Shown here in pieces: positions 19,333 to 28,436 of a DNA stretch of 64,000 nt. Positions within the stretch are counted from its first letter, which is position 1. Each line of letters begins with the position of its first letter. The translations under genes and the position numbers were made by a program. This DNA is from Gordonia prachuapensis (lineage in GTDB: Bacteria; Actinomycetota; Actinomycetes; Mycobacteriales; Mycobacteriaceae): positions 1 to 64,000 of the forward strand of contig NZ_JAZDUE010000014.1 of NCBI RefSeq assembly GCF_036350515.1, in the 5' to 3' direction. The notes under the pieces were generated by a model. The model saw only the letters and a list, made by a program, of their open reading frames with translations, was not told where the DNA came from and did not search any database.

Positions 19333-20252
19333 CAGCCCAACTTGAGTTCTCGGAACGCCGTCTTGAGATCCGGACGGTGCTTGAGCACCACCCCCAGGGT
19401 GCGGGCGATCAGGCCGTCGTCGAGTGCGCCGGTGGCACCGCCACCGGATTCTCCGACGCCGAGGGCCAACAGCGTGTTGCCCCAGTCGATCGTCTCGGCC
19501 ACCGACGGCTTCTTGCGGATGTCGAGGGTCCGCAGCACCCCGACGACCCGCACCAGTTCGGCGGCGAGCGCGTCGGGCAACCCCGGGACCCTCGACGCGA
19601 GGATCTCCCGCTCACGTGGGGCGTCGGGGAAGTCGATGTAGAGGTACAGGCAGCGACGCTTGAGCGCCTCGGAGAGGTCTCGGGTCGCATTCGAGGTGAG
19701 AATGACCACCGGGCGCCGGGTGGCGGCGACCGTGCCCATTTCGGGGATGGTCACCGCGAAATCGCTGAGCACCTCCAGCAGTAGACCTTCGACGTCCACG
19801 TCGGCCTTGTCGACCTCGTCGATGAGCAGCACGGTGGGCTCGGAGCGGGAGATCGCACGCAGGAGCGGACGGGGCAGCAGGAACTCGTCGGAGAAGATGT
19901 CGCTCTTCGCCTCGTCCCAGTCACGGGTGCCGGTGGCCTGGATGTGCAGGATCTGCTTGGCGTGGTTCCACTCGTAAAGTGCCCGCGCCTCGTCGATCCC
20001 CTCGTAGCACTGCAGGCGGATGAACTCGGCGTCGGTTGCCTGCGAGATCGCGCGGGCCAGTTCGGTTTTGCCGACACCGGCCGGACCTTCGACGAGCAGC
20101 GGCTTGCCGAGACGGTCGGCCAGGTAGGTGGAGGTGGCGGTGGCGTCGTCGGCGAGATAACCCGTCTCACGCAGGCGCGCGACGACGTCGGGGACATCGG
20201 CGAAGGACGGAACGGTGCTGGGACCGCCGGCCACGATGCTGGCTTCCGCCAT
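19332..20252 (-). CDS. MoxR-family AAA+ ATPase
   Basis: A 306-residue AAA+ ATPase. Walker A is GPAGVGKTELAR near residue 45, Walker B is VLLIDEVDKAD near residue 120, sensor 1 is VILTSNATRDLSEALKRR, and the C-terminal lid helices follow. The frame reaches 20291, but ATG 20252 overlaps the proA stop (TGATG). It is coupled to proA upstream and the VWA gene downstream. It is expected to remodel a protein complex together with the VWA partner; the target is not indicated by the neighbourhood. Confidence 0.9.
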   Translation of the reverse strand: MAEASIVAGGPSTVPSFADVPDVVARLRETGYLADDATATSTYLADRLGKPLLVEGPAGVGKTELARAISQATDAEFIRLQCYEGIDEARALYEWNHAKQILHIQATGTRDWDEAKSDIFSDEFLLPRPLLRAISRSEPTVLLIDEVDKADVDVEGLLLEVLSDFAVTIPEMGTVAATRRPVVILTSNATRDLSEALKRRCLYLYIDFPDAPREREILASRVPGLPDALAAELVRVVGVLRTLDIRKKPSVAETIDWGNTLLALGVGESGGGATGALDDGLIARTLGVVLKHRPDLKTAFRELKLG

Positions 20253-21529
20253 CACGCGGGCCGGATGTGTCCGTCGCCCCAGACGGTCCACTTGGTCGAT
20301 GTCAGTTCGGGCAGCCCCATCGGTCCACGGGCATGGAGTTTCTGAGTGGAGATGCCGATCTCGGCTCCGAAACCGAACTGCTCGCCGTCGGTGAACGCGG
20401 TGGAGGCGTTGACCATCACCGCGGCCGCGTCGACACGGGAGGTGAACTCGCGTGCGGCGGCGAGATCGGTCGTGACGATCGCCTCCGTGTGTCCGGTGCC
20501 GTAGGTGTCGATGTGCGATACCGCGGCGTCGAGATCGTCGACGACCTTCATCGCGATGTCCATCGACAGGTACTCCTCGGCCCAGTCCTGCTCGGTGGCC
20601 GGTTCCATGCCGGGCTCATCGCCGTGGATGACCACACCCTGGGCCTGCAACGCCTGCGAGATCTTCGGCAACGCGTCGGCGGCGACGGCCTTGTCGACGA
20701 GGACCGTCTCCGCCGTGTTGCACACACTCGGCCGCCGGGTCTTGGAGTTCAGGATGATCCGCGTCGCGACATCCAGGTCGGCGAGCGCGTGGACGTAGAC
20801 GTGGCAGTTTCCGGTGCCCGTCTCGATGGTCGGGACCGTGGCGCCCGCGACGACGGCGTTGATCAGGCCCGCACCGCCGCGCGGGATCACGACGTCGACG
20901 AGCCCTCTGGCCCGGATCAGAGCGGTGACGCTCGAGCGATCCGCACTCGGCAGCAACGCCACCGCGTCGGCATTGACGCCCTTGTCGCGCAACACCTCAC
21001 GCAGAATCCGGACGAGCTCTGCGTTTGAGTCGGCAGCCGACGACGACCCACGCAACAAGACGGCGTTACCCGACTTGAACGCGATGCCGAAGGCATCGAC
21101 GGTCACGTTGGGTCGGGCCTCGTAGACCATCCCGACGACTCCGAGCGGCACCCGCACCTGCCGCAGTTCCATGCCGTTGGGCAGTGTTTTACCGGACACC
21201 ACGGTGCCGATCGGATCGGGCAGCACCGCCACCTGCCGGAGACCGTCGGCGATACCGGTGATGCGCTCGGGCGTCAGACGCAGGCGATCGATCAGACTCG
21301 CCTCGGTGTCGTCGTTCTCGGCGCGCGTCACGTCGGCGGCGTTCGCGGCGAGGATGCTGTCCTCGGCGGCCTCGATGGCATCGGCCGCGGCGAGCAGGAC
21401 ATCGTTCTTCGCCGCCGTCGTCATCCCGCCCAGGACACGCGACGCGGTCCGCGCGGCCTTCGCCAGGTCGGTGACAACCTGCTCGACATCGGTCGCGACC
21501 ACGCCGGAATCGGCGGTGGGTGCACTCAT
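20252..21529 (-). CDS. proA: Glutamate-5-semialdehyde dehydrogenase (gamma-glutamyl phosphate reductase)
   Basis: The second enzyme of proline synthesis, which reduces gamma-glutamyl phosphate with NADPH in the cytoplasm. The 425-residue protein has the aldehyde dehydrogenase fold with the catalytic cysteine in RPSVCNTAETVL near residue 290. GMVYEARPNVTVDAF and LRGSSSA are also typical. I chose ATG 21529 over an upstream extension to 21598 that lacks homology. proB is not in this window. The gene starts the proA-moxR-VWA unit. Confidence 0.95.
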   Translation of the reverse strand: MSAPTADSGVVATDVEQVVTDLAKAARTASRVLGGMTTAAKNDVLLAAADAIEAAEDSILAANAADVTRAENDDTEASLIDRLRLTPERITGIADGLRQVAVLPDPIGTVVSGKTLPNGMELRQVRVPLGVVGMVYEARPNVTVDAFGIAFKSGNAVLLRGSSSAADSNAELVRILREVLRDKGVNADAVALLPSADRSSVTALIRARGLVDVVIPRGGAGLINAVVAGATVPTIETGTGNCHVYVHALADLDVATRIILNSKTRRPSVCNTAETVLVDKAVAADALPKISQALQAQGVVIHGDEPGMEPATEQDWAEEYLSMDIAMKVVDDLDAAVSHIDTYGTGHTEAIVTTDLAAAREFTSRVDAAAVMVNASTAFTDGEQFGFGAEIGISTQKLHARGPMGLPELTSTKWTVWGDGHIRPA

Positions 21530-21635
21530 GGAATCCTCGACTTCGCCTGCGGAAACATGTCGCCCACCAGAGTAGCGGTGCGTCCGGAGGCCGCCCAATC
21601 CCGACGGTTGCGGACGGCGGCCGGACCGCGTACAT

Positions 21636-21651
21636 TAGAACATACGTTCGA
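21636..21651 (+). promoter_or_regulatory. Probable LexA (SOS) box upstream of the DUF222/HNH gene
   Basis: TAGAACATACGTTCGA at 21636-21651 matches the mycobacterial/Gram-positive SOS box TCGAAC-N4-GTTCGA at 11 of 12 specified positions. It ends 26 bp before the ATG I assign to the nuclease gene, so LexA bound here would block transcription. Several mycobacterial genes of the same 13E12/DUF222 family are known members of the LexA regulon, which supports the call. Confidence 0.72.
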
Positions 21652-21677
21652 TGCGTCGATGGTTCGGGGGGATCAGC

Positions 21678-23033
21678 ATGACGGCAACTCTGCCCGCACC
21701 GCCTGCTGCCGGCGACCTGCATTCGGACATGTCCACCGACGACCTGCGATTGTTCGTCGACGCGCTGGCCGCGATGACCGTTGGCGAATCCGAAGCCGAT
21801 GCGATGTCGCGTCTGACCGTTCTGGAGGAACTGAAATCGGCCTGCGCCGCGGCCCAGGTGCGGGAGACCGCGCGGGTCATCGAACTCCGGGCATCCGACG
21901 AGGACCTCCGGAACGTCCCGATGAAGCGCCGAGGCCGTGGCCTGTCCGCGGAGATCGGCTTGGCGCGCAAGGCGTCACCCCGCAAAGGCGCGCAGTTCCT
22001 CGGATTCGCCCGGGCCCTCACCGACGAGATGCCGCACACGATGCGGGCACTGACGTCCGGTGAGCTGACCGAATGGCGCGCGACCATCCTGGTCCGGGAG
22101 ACCGCATATCTCACCCGGGAGACCCGCGAGGAGATGGACCGGCGAATCTGTGCTGACAGCTCCACTCTCGACGGGGTCAGCGATCGCGCACTCGACGCAT
22201 TGGCCAAGAAGCACGCCTATGAACTCGACCCCCACGCGGTGGTCGCACGATCGGCGCGCGCAGAGAAGGACCGTCGGGTCGGTGTCCGGCCGGCACCGGA
22301 CCTGATGACAACGCTGTCGGCGCTGCTTCCGATGAAACAGGGGGTCGCAGTCTATGCCTCGCTCAAGCAGCACGCGGATTCGATCGTCGGTGCCGATGAC
22401 CGCACCCACCCGCAGATCATGGCCGACACCCTCGTCGAGCGCGTGACAGGCCAGTCGTCGGCCGAGAAGGTGCCGGTCGCGGTCAACGTCGTGATGTCGG
22501 AACGCACACTGCTCACCGACAGCGACGAGGCCGCCGAGGTCCCCGGATTCGGCCCGATCCCGGGCCATCTTGCGCGGCAGATGATCGCCGACGGCACCGC
22601 CGACGACAACGAGACCCTGTCAACGATCCGACGACTCTTCGCGAGGCCCGCCGACGGGACACTGGTGTCCATGGACGCTCGCTCACGGACGTTCCCGAAG
22701 TCCCTGGCGCATTTCGTCGCGATGCGTGACCGATGTTGCCGCACACCGTATTGCGGCGCTCCGATCGCCGAGATCGATCACGCGCATCCGCATCGCGACG
22801 GCGGCGCGACCACCGGGGCCAACGGTGACGGAGCCTGCCGGACGCACAACAGGGCGAAAGAAGCCGACGGTTGGCGGTATGCGGTGATCGATGCGCCAGG
22901 TGGGCATCGCATCGAGATCCAGACACCCACCGGTGCCGTGCACGAATCGGTCGCACCACCCGCGATCGGCCATGTGCCGGACACTGTCAGCGTCGTAGAA
23001 ACCCGGCTACGCGCAATGCTCAACGCGGCCTGA
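21678..23033 (+). CDS. DUF222 / HNH endonuclease (13E12-repeat family)
   Basis: A 451-residue protein of the family known in mycobacteria as 13E12 repeat proteins. Residues 20-330 form the helical DUF222 domain (AAAQVRETARVIELRAS, FARALTDEMPHTM). The C-terminus has an HNH motif with zinc cysteines: RDRCCRTPYCGAPIAEIDHA followed by HRDGG and CRTHNRAKE. I prefer ATG 21678, which has GGGGGGA 7 bp upstream, over ATG 21651, which lies within the SOS box. It sits at the junction of two syntenic blocks. Members are often multicopy and mobile-like; their substrate is unknown. Confidence 0.85.
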   Translation: MTATLPAPPAAGDLHSDMSTDDLRLFVDALAAMTVGESEADAMSRLTVLEELKSACAAAQVRETARVIELRASDEDLRNVPMKRRGRGLSAEIGLARKASPRKGAQFLGFARALTDEMPHTMRALTSGELTEWRATILVRETAYLTRETREEMDRRICADSSTLDGVSDRALDALAKKHAYELDPHAVVARSARAEKDRRVGVRPAPDLMTTLSALLPMKQGVAVYASLKQHADSIVGADDRTHPQIMADTLVERVTGQSSAEKVPVAVNVVMSERTLLTDSDEAAEVPGFGPIPGHLARQMIADGTADDNETLSTIRRLFARPADGTLVSMDARSRTFPKSLAHFVAMRDRCCRTPYCGAPIAEIDHAHPHRDGGATTGANGDGACRTHNRAKEADGWRYAVIDAPGGHRIEIQTPTGAVHESVAPPAIGHVPDTVSVVETRLRAMLNAA

Positions 23034-23087
23034 ACAGCCGCCGGCCGTATTTGACGCGACGGCCGCCCGGCACCGACGCTGGTCCAC

Positions 23088-24281
23088 ATGACAACGCGCA
23101 GCACCGAGGATGCCGGCGACGGTGCTGCCGGACAGTCCCGACCGCCAACGCTGGCGGCCTTGTTGATCGCGACGTTCCTGGCCTTCGTCAACTACGCCGC
23201 GCTCCTACCGGTGGTACCGATGTGGGCGGCCGACGGTGGTGCCGGCAGCGTCGTGGTGGGATCGGTCACCGGCGCGATGATGACGGCCACCGTGCTCACC
23301 CAACTGTCGATGCCGTGGCTGTTTCGCCATCTTTCACTGCGCACGATGGTGGTGGCCGGTTCGGCACTTCTGGGTGCGCCCACCCCGCTGTACGCATTGT
23401 CGGCGGAGACGTCCGCGATCCTGGCCATCACCGTGATCCGTGGCATCGGATTCGCGTTCGTCGTGATCGCGGGCGCGATCGTCGCAGCCGAGATCGCCGG
23501 CCCCGGGAAGCTGTCCTCGTATTCCGCCTACTACGGAGCGGCCGCAGCACTGCCGAACGTCGGTGCGCTGGCCGGTGGCGTGTGGGCCGCAGATGTCTTC
23601 GGCTACACCGCGGTCTTCGCCGTCGCGGGCGCGGCAAGCCTCTGCGGCGCCTTCGTGGCCTGTTGGCTGCCCGGGCGGTTACGCGGACGATTCGCGGTCC
23701 CCTCGGCCGGAGATGTGCGCCCGATCGCAATCCCCATCATCGTGTTCCTGATGATCGCCGGCGCGTTCGGCGCCGCGACGACCTTCCTTCCACTCGCCGG
23801 CCCGACCGCGGCGACGGTCGCGTTCGCTCTCCTCGCCGCATCGGCGGCACTGGTTGCCGGTCGACTGCTCGCCGGCTTCGTCGGAGACCGGCGCGGCGCC
23901 GGGCGCCTACTGGTGCCGTCGGCCCTCATCGGTGCGCTCGGCTGCCTTCTCATCTCCTTGTCGCTGGACGGGCCTACCTGGCTGCTCGTCCTCGGCGCAG
24001 GCCTCCTCGGTCTCGGTTTCGGCTCCAGCCAGAACGACTCGTTCGTCCTGACCATGCAGCGGCTCGGCACCGGCCGCAGTGGGACGGCAAGCATCATCTG
24101 GAACATCGCCTACGACGGGGGTCTCGGCCTCGGTGCCGTCGGATTCGGTTGGTTCGTCGGCACGTTGGGATACGCCGGCGCGTTCATCGCCATGTGCTCG
24201 GCGATCGTCGCGGTGGCGCTCCTGTGTGCGCGATTCGTCTCCGCCCAACGCGGTCGTCCTCTTCGCGAGGGCGATGCCTGA
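23088..24281 (+). CDS. MFS transporter
   Basis: A 397-residue membrane protein with about 12 hydrophobic helices and the layout of a major facilitator drug or metabolite exporter. The motif-A-like loop between helices 2 and 3 is weak (FRHLSLRTM), and GFVGDRRGAGR between helices 8 and 9 is the repeat of that motif. The short polar N-terminus is cytoplasmic. It follows the DUF222 gene by 54 bp and converges with the heme-binding-type gene. The substrate cannot be inferred. Confidence 0.8.
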   Translation: MTTRSTEDAGDGAAGQSRPPTLAALLIATFLAFVNYAALLPVVPMWAADGGAGSVVVGSVTGAMMTATVLTQLSMPWLFRHLSLRTMVVAGSALLGAPTPLYALSAETSAILAITVIRGIGFAFVVIAGAIVAAEIAGPGKLSSYSAYYGAAAALPNVGALAGGVWAADVFGYTAVFAVAGAASLCGAFVACWLPGRLRGRFAVPSAGDVRPIAIPIIVFLMIAGAFGAATTFLPLAGPTAATVAFALLAASAALVAGRLLAGFVGDRRGAGRLLVPSALIGALGCLLISLSLDGPTWLLVLGAGLLGLGFGSSQNDSFVLTMQRLGTGRSGTASIIWNIAYDGGLGLGAVGFGWFVGTLGYAGAFIAMCSAIVAVALLCARFVSAQRGRPLREGDA

Positions 24282-24304
24282 CACGTGGTTCTCGGCACGC
24301 TTCC

Positions 24305-25318
24305 TCAGTGCCGCATGAACTCCACGGCCGGCGAGCTCGACGAGGTGTCGTCGCTGACCTTCTCCATGGTGTTGAAACTGATGTGCGGCCACTTGATGAG
24401 TCCCGGTCCGCCGTCGCGACGTTCGAAGAAGTCGAGCATGACCACCTGCATGTACTGGAGCCGCCACTTGATCGTGCCGTTGTCGTCGACCTTCTGAATC
24501 CAGAACGTCGACTTCATCTCGGTCGCGTTCGCCTGGGCGACGATGAAGGGGATGTTGGAGATCCCGCCGGTGGCGGTTGTGGTGTCGAGTTCGATGGTGG
24601 TCGTCTCGATGATGTTCACTCCGTTGTTCGCGTCGGCCAGCAGCCCCGAGGAGTCGAGCGGATCGAAGATGCCTTGGAAGTGGGTGTCGACGAAGTGCTT
24701 GTACGGCGCGAGATAGGGCGAGTCCAGGTCGTCGTCCACCCCGATCGGCAGGGCGTTCACCGGATCGATCCGCGGCGGCCCCGGCGTGGTCTCGGCGTTG
24801 CCCAGGGCCAGTACCGAATCACCGTGCGGGACGGTCGCCAGGCGACCGATGGTGGGTCCGCCGTTCGTCTGATCCTGCATGAACAGGAACAGACCCGGCT
24901 CGTGGTGGATACCGGCATCGGGGTTGCCCGCGAGGCCGCTCACCGGGAAGTCCGCCGCCGCAATCTGTTTGATCGCCTGCTCGTAGTCGAGCGCACCGAC
25001 TTCCTGATCGGCCTCGACTGTCGTCCCGTTGCGGGAGATCCCCCGATTCGGGACGTTCTTGTCGACGAGGCTGAACTTCAGAACCTCGTTGTACTGGTTC
25101 ATGAGCACGCGGTAATTGAAGCCCTCCCCCGGCGGGGTCGCGAACGGCAGCGCGATGAGATTCCACCCGCGTCCGACGAGGTTGGGCTCGTTCGCCCACG
25201 TTCCGGGCAGCTCGGCGAGCTGCCCGAGGTCGGGGTCACCGGGTCGGGCGATCTCGACAGTGCGTTTGTCGATGTCGGCGATGGAGGACACTGTGGTGGG
25301 TTCTTCGATGATGGACAT
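24305..25318 (-). CDS. Heme-binding-type (FABP-like beta-barrel) protein
   Basis: A 337-residue protein without signal peptide or membrane helix. The sequence LAELPGTWANEPNLVGRGWN gives a GxW motif typical of small lipocalin-like barrels, and the rest is rich in beta strands with histidines in GIHHEPGLF. I recognise the overall pattern as the group annotated as heme-binding proteins in several bacteria, but I cannot locate a definite heme ligand. I use ATG 25318 with AAGG upstream, since the frame to 25384 adds a non-conserved leader. It converges with the MFS gene. Confidence 0.55.
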   Translation of the reverse strand: MSIIEEPTTVSSIADIDKRTVEIARPGDPDLGQLAELPGTWANEPNLVGRGWNLIALPFATPPGEGFNYRVLMNQYNEVLKFSLVDKNVPNRGISRNGTTVEADQEVGALDYEQAIKQIAAADFPVSGLAGNPDAGIHHEPGLFLFMQDQTNGGPTIGRLATVPHGDSVLALGNAETTPGPPRIDPVNALPIGVDDDLDSPYLAPYKHFVDTHFQGIFDPLDSSGLLADANNGVNIIETTTIELDTTTATGGISNIPFIVAQANATEMKSTFWIQKVDDNGTIKWRLQYMQVVMLDFFERRDGGPGLIKWPHISFNTMEKVSDDTSSSSPAVEFMRH

Positions 25319-25426
25319 AGGGAGCCTTCCGGCGAGTAGTGGCTGTGGTCTACCGACCATCGCCACATTGCCCGTCGGCCACACGCGTAGCGCACTACCT
25401 CATTCTCTTGTGCCCGCGGCGCGTCA

Positions 25427-26140
25427 CTACCCGCCGCATCGCCGGAGAACGGCTGCCAGGGTGTCGACGGACGGCGAATCGACCTGCAGCCGATACGACA
25501 CGGTCACCGCGATGAACTGAATCGCATACTGGCAGTGGAAAGTCCGATTCGGCGGCAGCCAGCGAGCCGGTTCATGGTCGGACTTGGCCAGGTTCGACGC
25601 CGCATCCACCGCAACCAGATTCGCCGTGTCATTCGCGAAATTGGCTCGCGCCGCCCACGGCCAGGCCCACGCACCCATGTCCCACGCATAGGCGAGCGGC
25701 ACGATGTGGTCGATCTGGACCGCACCTGCACGTCGGTCGCGGCGAAAGACGACGAACTCGCCCGTGTACGGGCTGCGAAACTCGCCGGACATCACCGCCC
25801 GCGGGCACGAGTCGATGACCGAGAGCTGCACGTCGACGAGATCTCTTGTCAGGACATCGTTTCGGGTGTCACAGCCGTTGGCACCGCCGGCGACCGTGAC
25901 GGCGTCGGTCCACGCGGTGCCGAATGCCTCACGCTGGTAGTCCGACCGCGGGGCCCGCTCCCCGACCACAGCCACCCGGGCCAGCGCGGACATCGCCTGA
26001 CGCGCCTGGGACGCCACCGCCGGATCGCTCGGACCGTCGCGGTCCGCGACGATCACGCCCGCCGCGACGATCACCGTCGTCGCCACGCCTGCAATGAGCA
26101 CCAGCCACCAGCGCACCGGCCAGACTGCAGTCGACTCCAT
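25427..26140 (-). CDS. Membrane-anchored or exported HNH nuclease of the DUF1524/GmrSD C-terminal type
   Basis: A 237-residue protein whose N-terminus (WPVRWWLVLIAGVATTVIVA) is a signal anchor or signal peptide, so the nuclease faces outward. The domain has CDTRNDVLTRDL, the catalytic VQIDHIVPLAYAWDMGA and NDTANLVAVDAASNLAKSD, the order seen in DUF1524 HNH nucleases. Two cysteines, in NGCDTR and DSCPRA, may form a disulfide. Start ATG 26140 is used; the longer frame runs into recG. It could degrade extracellular DNA for nutrition, but no immunity gene is present. Its role is unknown. Confidence 0.78.
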   Translation of the reverse strand: MESTAVWPVRWWLVLIAGVATTVIVAAGVIVADRDGPSDPAVASQARQAMSALARVAVVGERAPRSDYQREAFGTAWTDAVTVAGGANGCDTRNDVLTRDLVDVQLSVIDSCPRAVMSGEFRSPYTGEFVVFRRDRRAGAVQIDHIVPLAYAWDMGAWAWPWAARANFANDTANLVAVDAASNLAKSDHEPARWLPPNRTFHCQYAIQFIAVTVSYRLQVDSPSVDTLAAVLRRCGG

Positions 26141-26183
26141 ACTTCTTGGACGTCGCCGGGCCGCTCGGCGTTCCGTTCTCCGG

Positions 26184-28436
26184 CTACGACTTGTCCAGGT
26201 ATTTGACCTTGGTGGGCACGAGCACCGCGTCGACGAGATCGGCAAGAGGTCGGTGATCGGCCAGCGGCAGATCCACACCGACGATCTCGTCGGCGAGTTC
26301 ACGGGCGTCGGCGATGACGTCGGCGTCCGACAGCAACGACAGGAAGTGCAGCGACGAGACCCCGCCCGACTGAATCGAACCGAGCACATCACCTTCTCGG
26401 CGCTGTTCGAGGTCGATGCGGGCGAGTTCGAATCCATCCGTGGATCCTTCGACCGCCTTCAGCCGCTGCATCGCCTGCGAGACCGGCGGCGCGGTCGTCA
26501 TCAGCAGACAGAGACCAGGATGACCGCCACGGCCGACACGACCACGCAGCTGGTGCAGCTGACTGACCCCGAAGCGATCGGCATCGACGATGACCATCAT
26601 CGTGGCATTCGGCACGTCGACGCCCACCTCGATGACGGTGGTGGAGACGAGGACGTCGATCTCGCCGCGACCGAATGCGTCCATCACCGCGTTCTTCTCG
26701 TCGGCGGGCAATCTTCCGTGCAGCATTTCGATGCGGTGTTCACCGAGCGGTCCGGTCAGCAATTCCTGGTACTGGTCGAGCACCGAGACGCTCGTCTGTT
26801 CCGGCCCCTCGGCGGCCCGCTTGGACTTCTTGCCACCGGGGTCATCGCCGATCCGAGAACAGACCACATAGACCTGACGGCCCTGCGCGATCTCCTCGGC
26901 GGCCCGTGCCCACGCGCGATCCACCCACGACGCGTTGCGCATCGGGACCACCGAGGTCTTGATCGGTTGCCGCCCGCGGGGCAACTCGGTGAGCACCGAG
27001 GTGTCGAGGTCACCGAACACCGTCATCGCCACGGTCCGCGGGATAGGCGTCGCGGTCATCACCAGAAAGTGCGGCATCCCGGAGTCTTTCCGCTTGGTGC
27101 GCAACGTGTCCCGCTGCTCCACCCCGAACCGGTGCTGTTCGTCGACCACCACCATGCCGAGATCGAAGAAGTCCACGTTCTCCTCGAGCAGCGCGTGGGT
27201 GCCCACCACGATGCCGGCTTCGCCGGTCACCACGTCGAGCAACGTCTGCCGCCGGCCCGCGGTCTTCATCGAACCGGTGAGCAGGGCGATCTTGGTCGCG
27301 CGGTCGGCGGCCGTCAGCTCGCCCGCCTGGGCGAGATCGCCCAGCATCGTGGTCATCGTGCGGAAGTGCTGCGCGGCGAGGACTTCGGTGGGCGCCAGCA
27401 TCGCGCACTGATGTCCGTTGTCGACGACACGCAGCATCGCCAGCAGCGAGATCAGGGTCTTACCCGAACCGACCTCGCCCTGCAGGAGACGACTCATCGG
27501 GGTGTCACGGCCCAGGTCGTCGGCGATCTCGGCCACCACCGCCTGCTGTCCGTCGGTCAGGGTGAACGGGAGACGCGCGAGCAGCCGGTCCTCGAGCCCG
27601 TTTTCGACGTGCGGGCAGGACGGCCCGTTCTCGGTGCGGCCGGCGATCCGTCGTTGCGCCAGCACGGTCTGGATGGCCATCGCCTCATCGAACTTCAACC
27701 GGGCGCGGGCCGACTCGATGTCGTCGTCGGTGTCGGGGAGGTGGATTCCGCGCAGCGCCGCTTCGGTGCTCACGAGCCCGCGGGCATCGCGCTGCTCCGG
27801 CGTGAGCGCGTCCGGCGGTATCTCGCCACCGGACTCGACGGCGACCAACGTGCGCGCGATCGCGGTTCCGATCGTCCACGTCTGGATGTCCTTGGTGGCC
27901 GGGTAGATCGGGATGATGGGTCGGTCCATCAGTTCGACACCACCCGAGTTCGCCAACTCCTCGGCCTCGGCGCCCAGCATCTCCGCGAGCATCGCCGACC
28001 CGACCACGCGATCCACCTCGGGCTCGCCGTCGGGCAACACCGCCCACTCGGGGTGGGATAGCTGTATCTGCCCACGGAAGATCTTGACCTTGCCCGCCAT
28101 CATCACCCGCGCTCCGGGTTTGATCCGGTGTTGGATGAACCGCGCATTGAAGAAGTTGGCCTGGTACGTATAGCTGTCGTCGGTGACGGTGACCTTCAGG
28201 AACGATCCCGAACGTTTGCGCATCGGGACCATCTTCGAGCCGGTGACCCGACCGACGACCGTGAGCCAATCCTCTTCCACCGGAAGGTCGTTCTCGTTGG
28301 AGAGCTGGCCTTGCCGCACGTAGCGGCGCGGGGCATACCGCAGCAACTCGCCGACCGTGGATATCCCGAGCGTCTCGATCTTCGACACGACCTTCGCCTC
28401 GAGGACCGCATCGAGCCCGTCGGCCATCGCGACCAT
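26184..28436 (-). CDS. recG: ATP-dependent DNA helicase RecG
   Basis: A branch-migration helicase that remodels stalled replication forks and recombination junctions. The 750-residue protein has the N-terminal wedge/OB domain (VVGRVTGSKMVPMRKR), Walker A GEVGSGKT, the DEQH box in VVVDEQHRFG, the motif III MTATPIPRT, and helicase C-terminal motifs QLHQLRGRVGRGG. The length is normal for actinobacteria. ATG 28436 overlaps the DAK2 gene stop (TAATG), so the two are coupled. The pair is kept together in mycobacteria. Confidence 0.96.
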   Translation of the reverse strand: MVAMADGLDAVLEAKVVSKIETLGISTVGELLRYAPRRYVRQGQLSNENDLPVEEDWLTVVGRVTGSKMVPMRKRSGSFLKVTVTDDSYTYQANFFNARFIQHRIKPGARVMMAGKVKIFRGQIQLSHPEWAVLPDGEPEVDRVVGSAMLAEMLGAEAEELANSGGVELMDRPIIPIYPATKDIQTWTIGTAIARTLVAVESGGEIPPDALTPEQRDARGLVSTEAALRGIHLPDTDDDIESARARLKFDEAMAIQTVLAQRRIAGRTENGPSCPHVENGLEDRLLARLPFTLTDGQQAVVAEIADDLGRDTPMSRLLQGEVGSGKTLISLLAMLRVVDNGHQCAMLAPTEVLAAQHFRTMTTMLGDLAQAGELTAADRATKIALLTGSMKTAGRRQTLLDVVTGEAGIVVGTHALLEENVDFFDLGMVVVDEQHRFGVEQRDTLRTKRKDSGMPHFLVMTATPIPRTVAMTVFGDLDTSVLTELPRGRQPIKTSVVPMRNASWVDRAWARAAEEIAQGRQVYVVCSRIGDDPGGKKSKRAAEGPEQTSVSVLDQYQELLTGPLGEHRIEMLHGRLPADEKNAVMDAFGRGEIDVLVSTTVIEVGVDVPNATMMVIVDADRFGVSQLHQLRGRVGRGGHPGLCLLMTTAPPVSQAMQRLKAVEGSTDGFELARIDLEQRREGDVLGSIQSGGVSSLHFLSLLSDADVIADARELADEIVGVDLPLADHRPLADLVDAVLVPTKVKYLDKS

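Noticed and set aside
22871..25339. An 822-codon frame on the plus strand
   Set aside because: It covers the MFS and heme-binding genes in other frames, is rich in Arg/Gly/Pro and has no recognisable domain.
21678..26140. Prophage or defence island at the synteny junction
   Set aside because: No integrase, phage structural, methylase or toxin-antitoxin genes are present; two HNH nucleases alone do not make a defence system.
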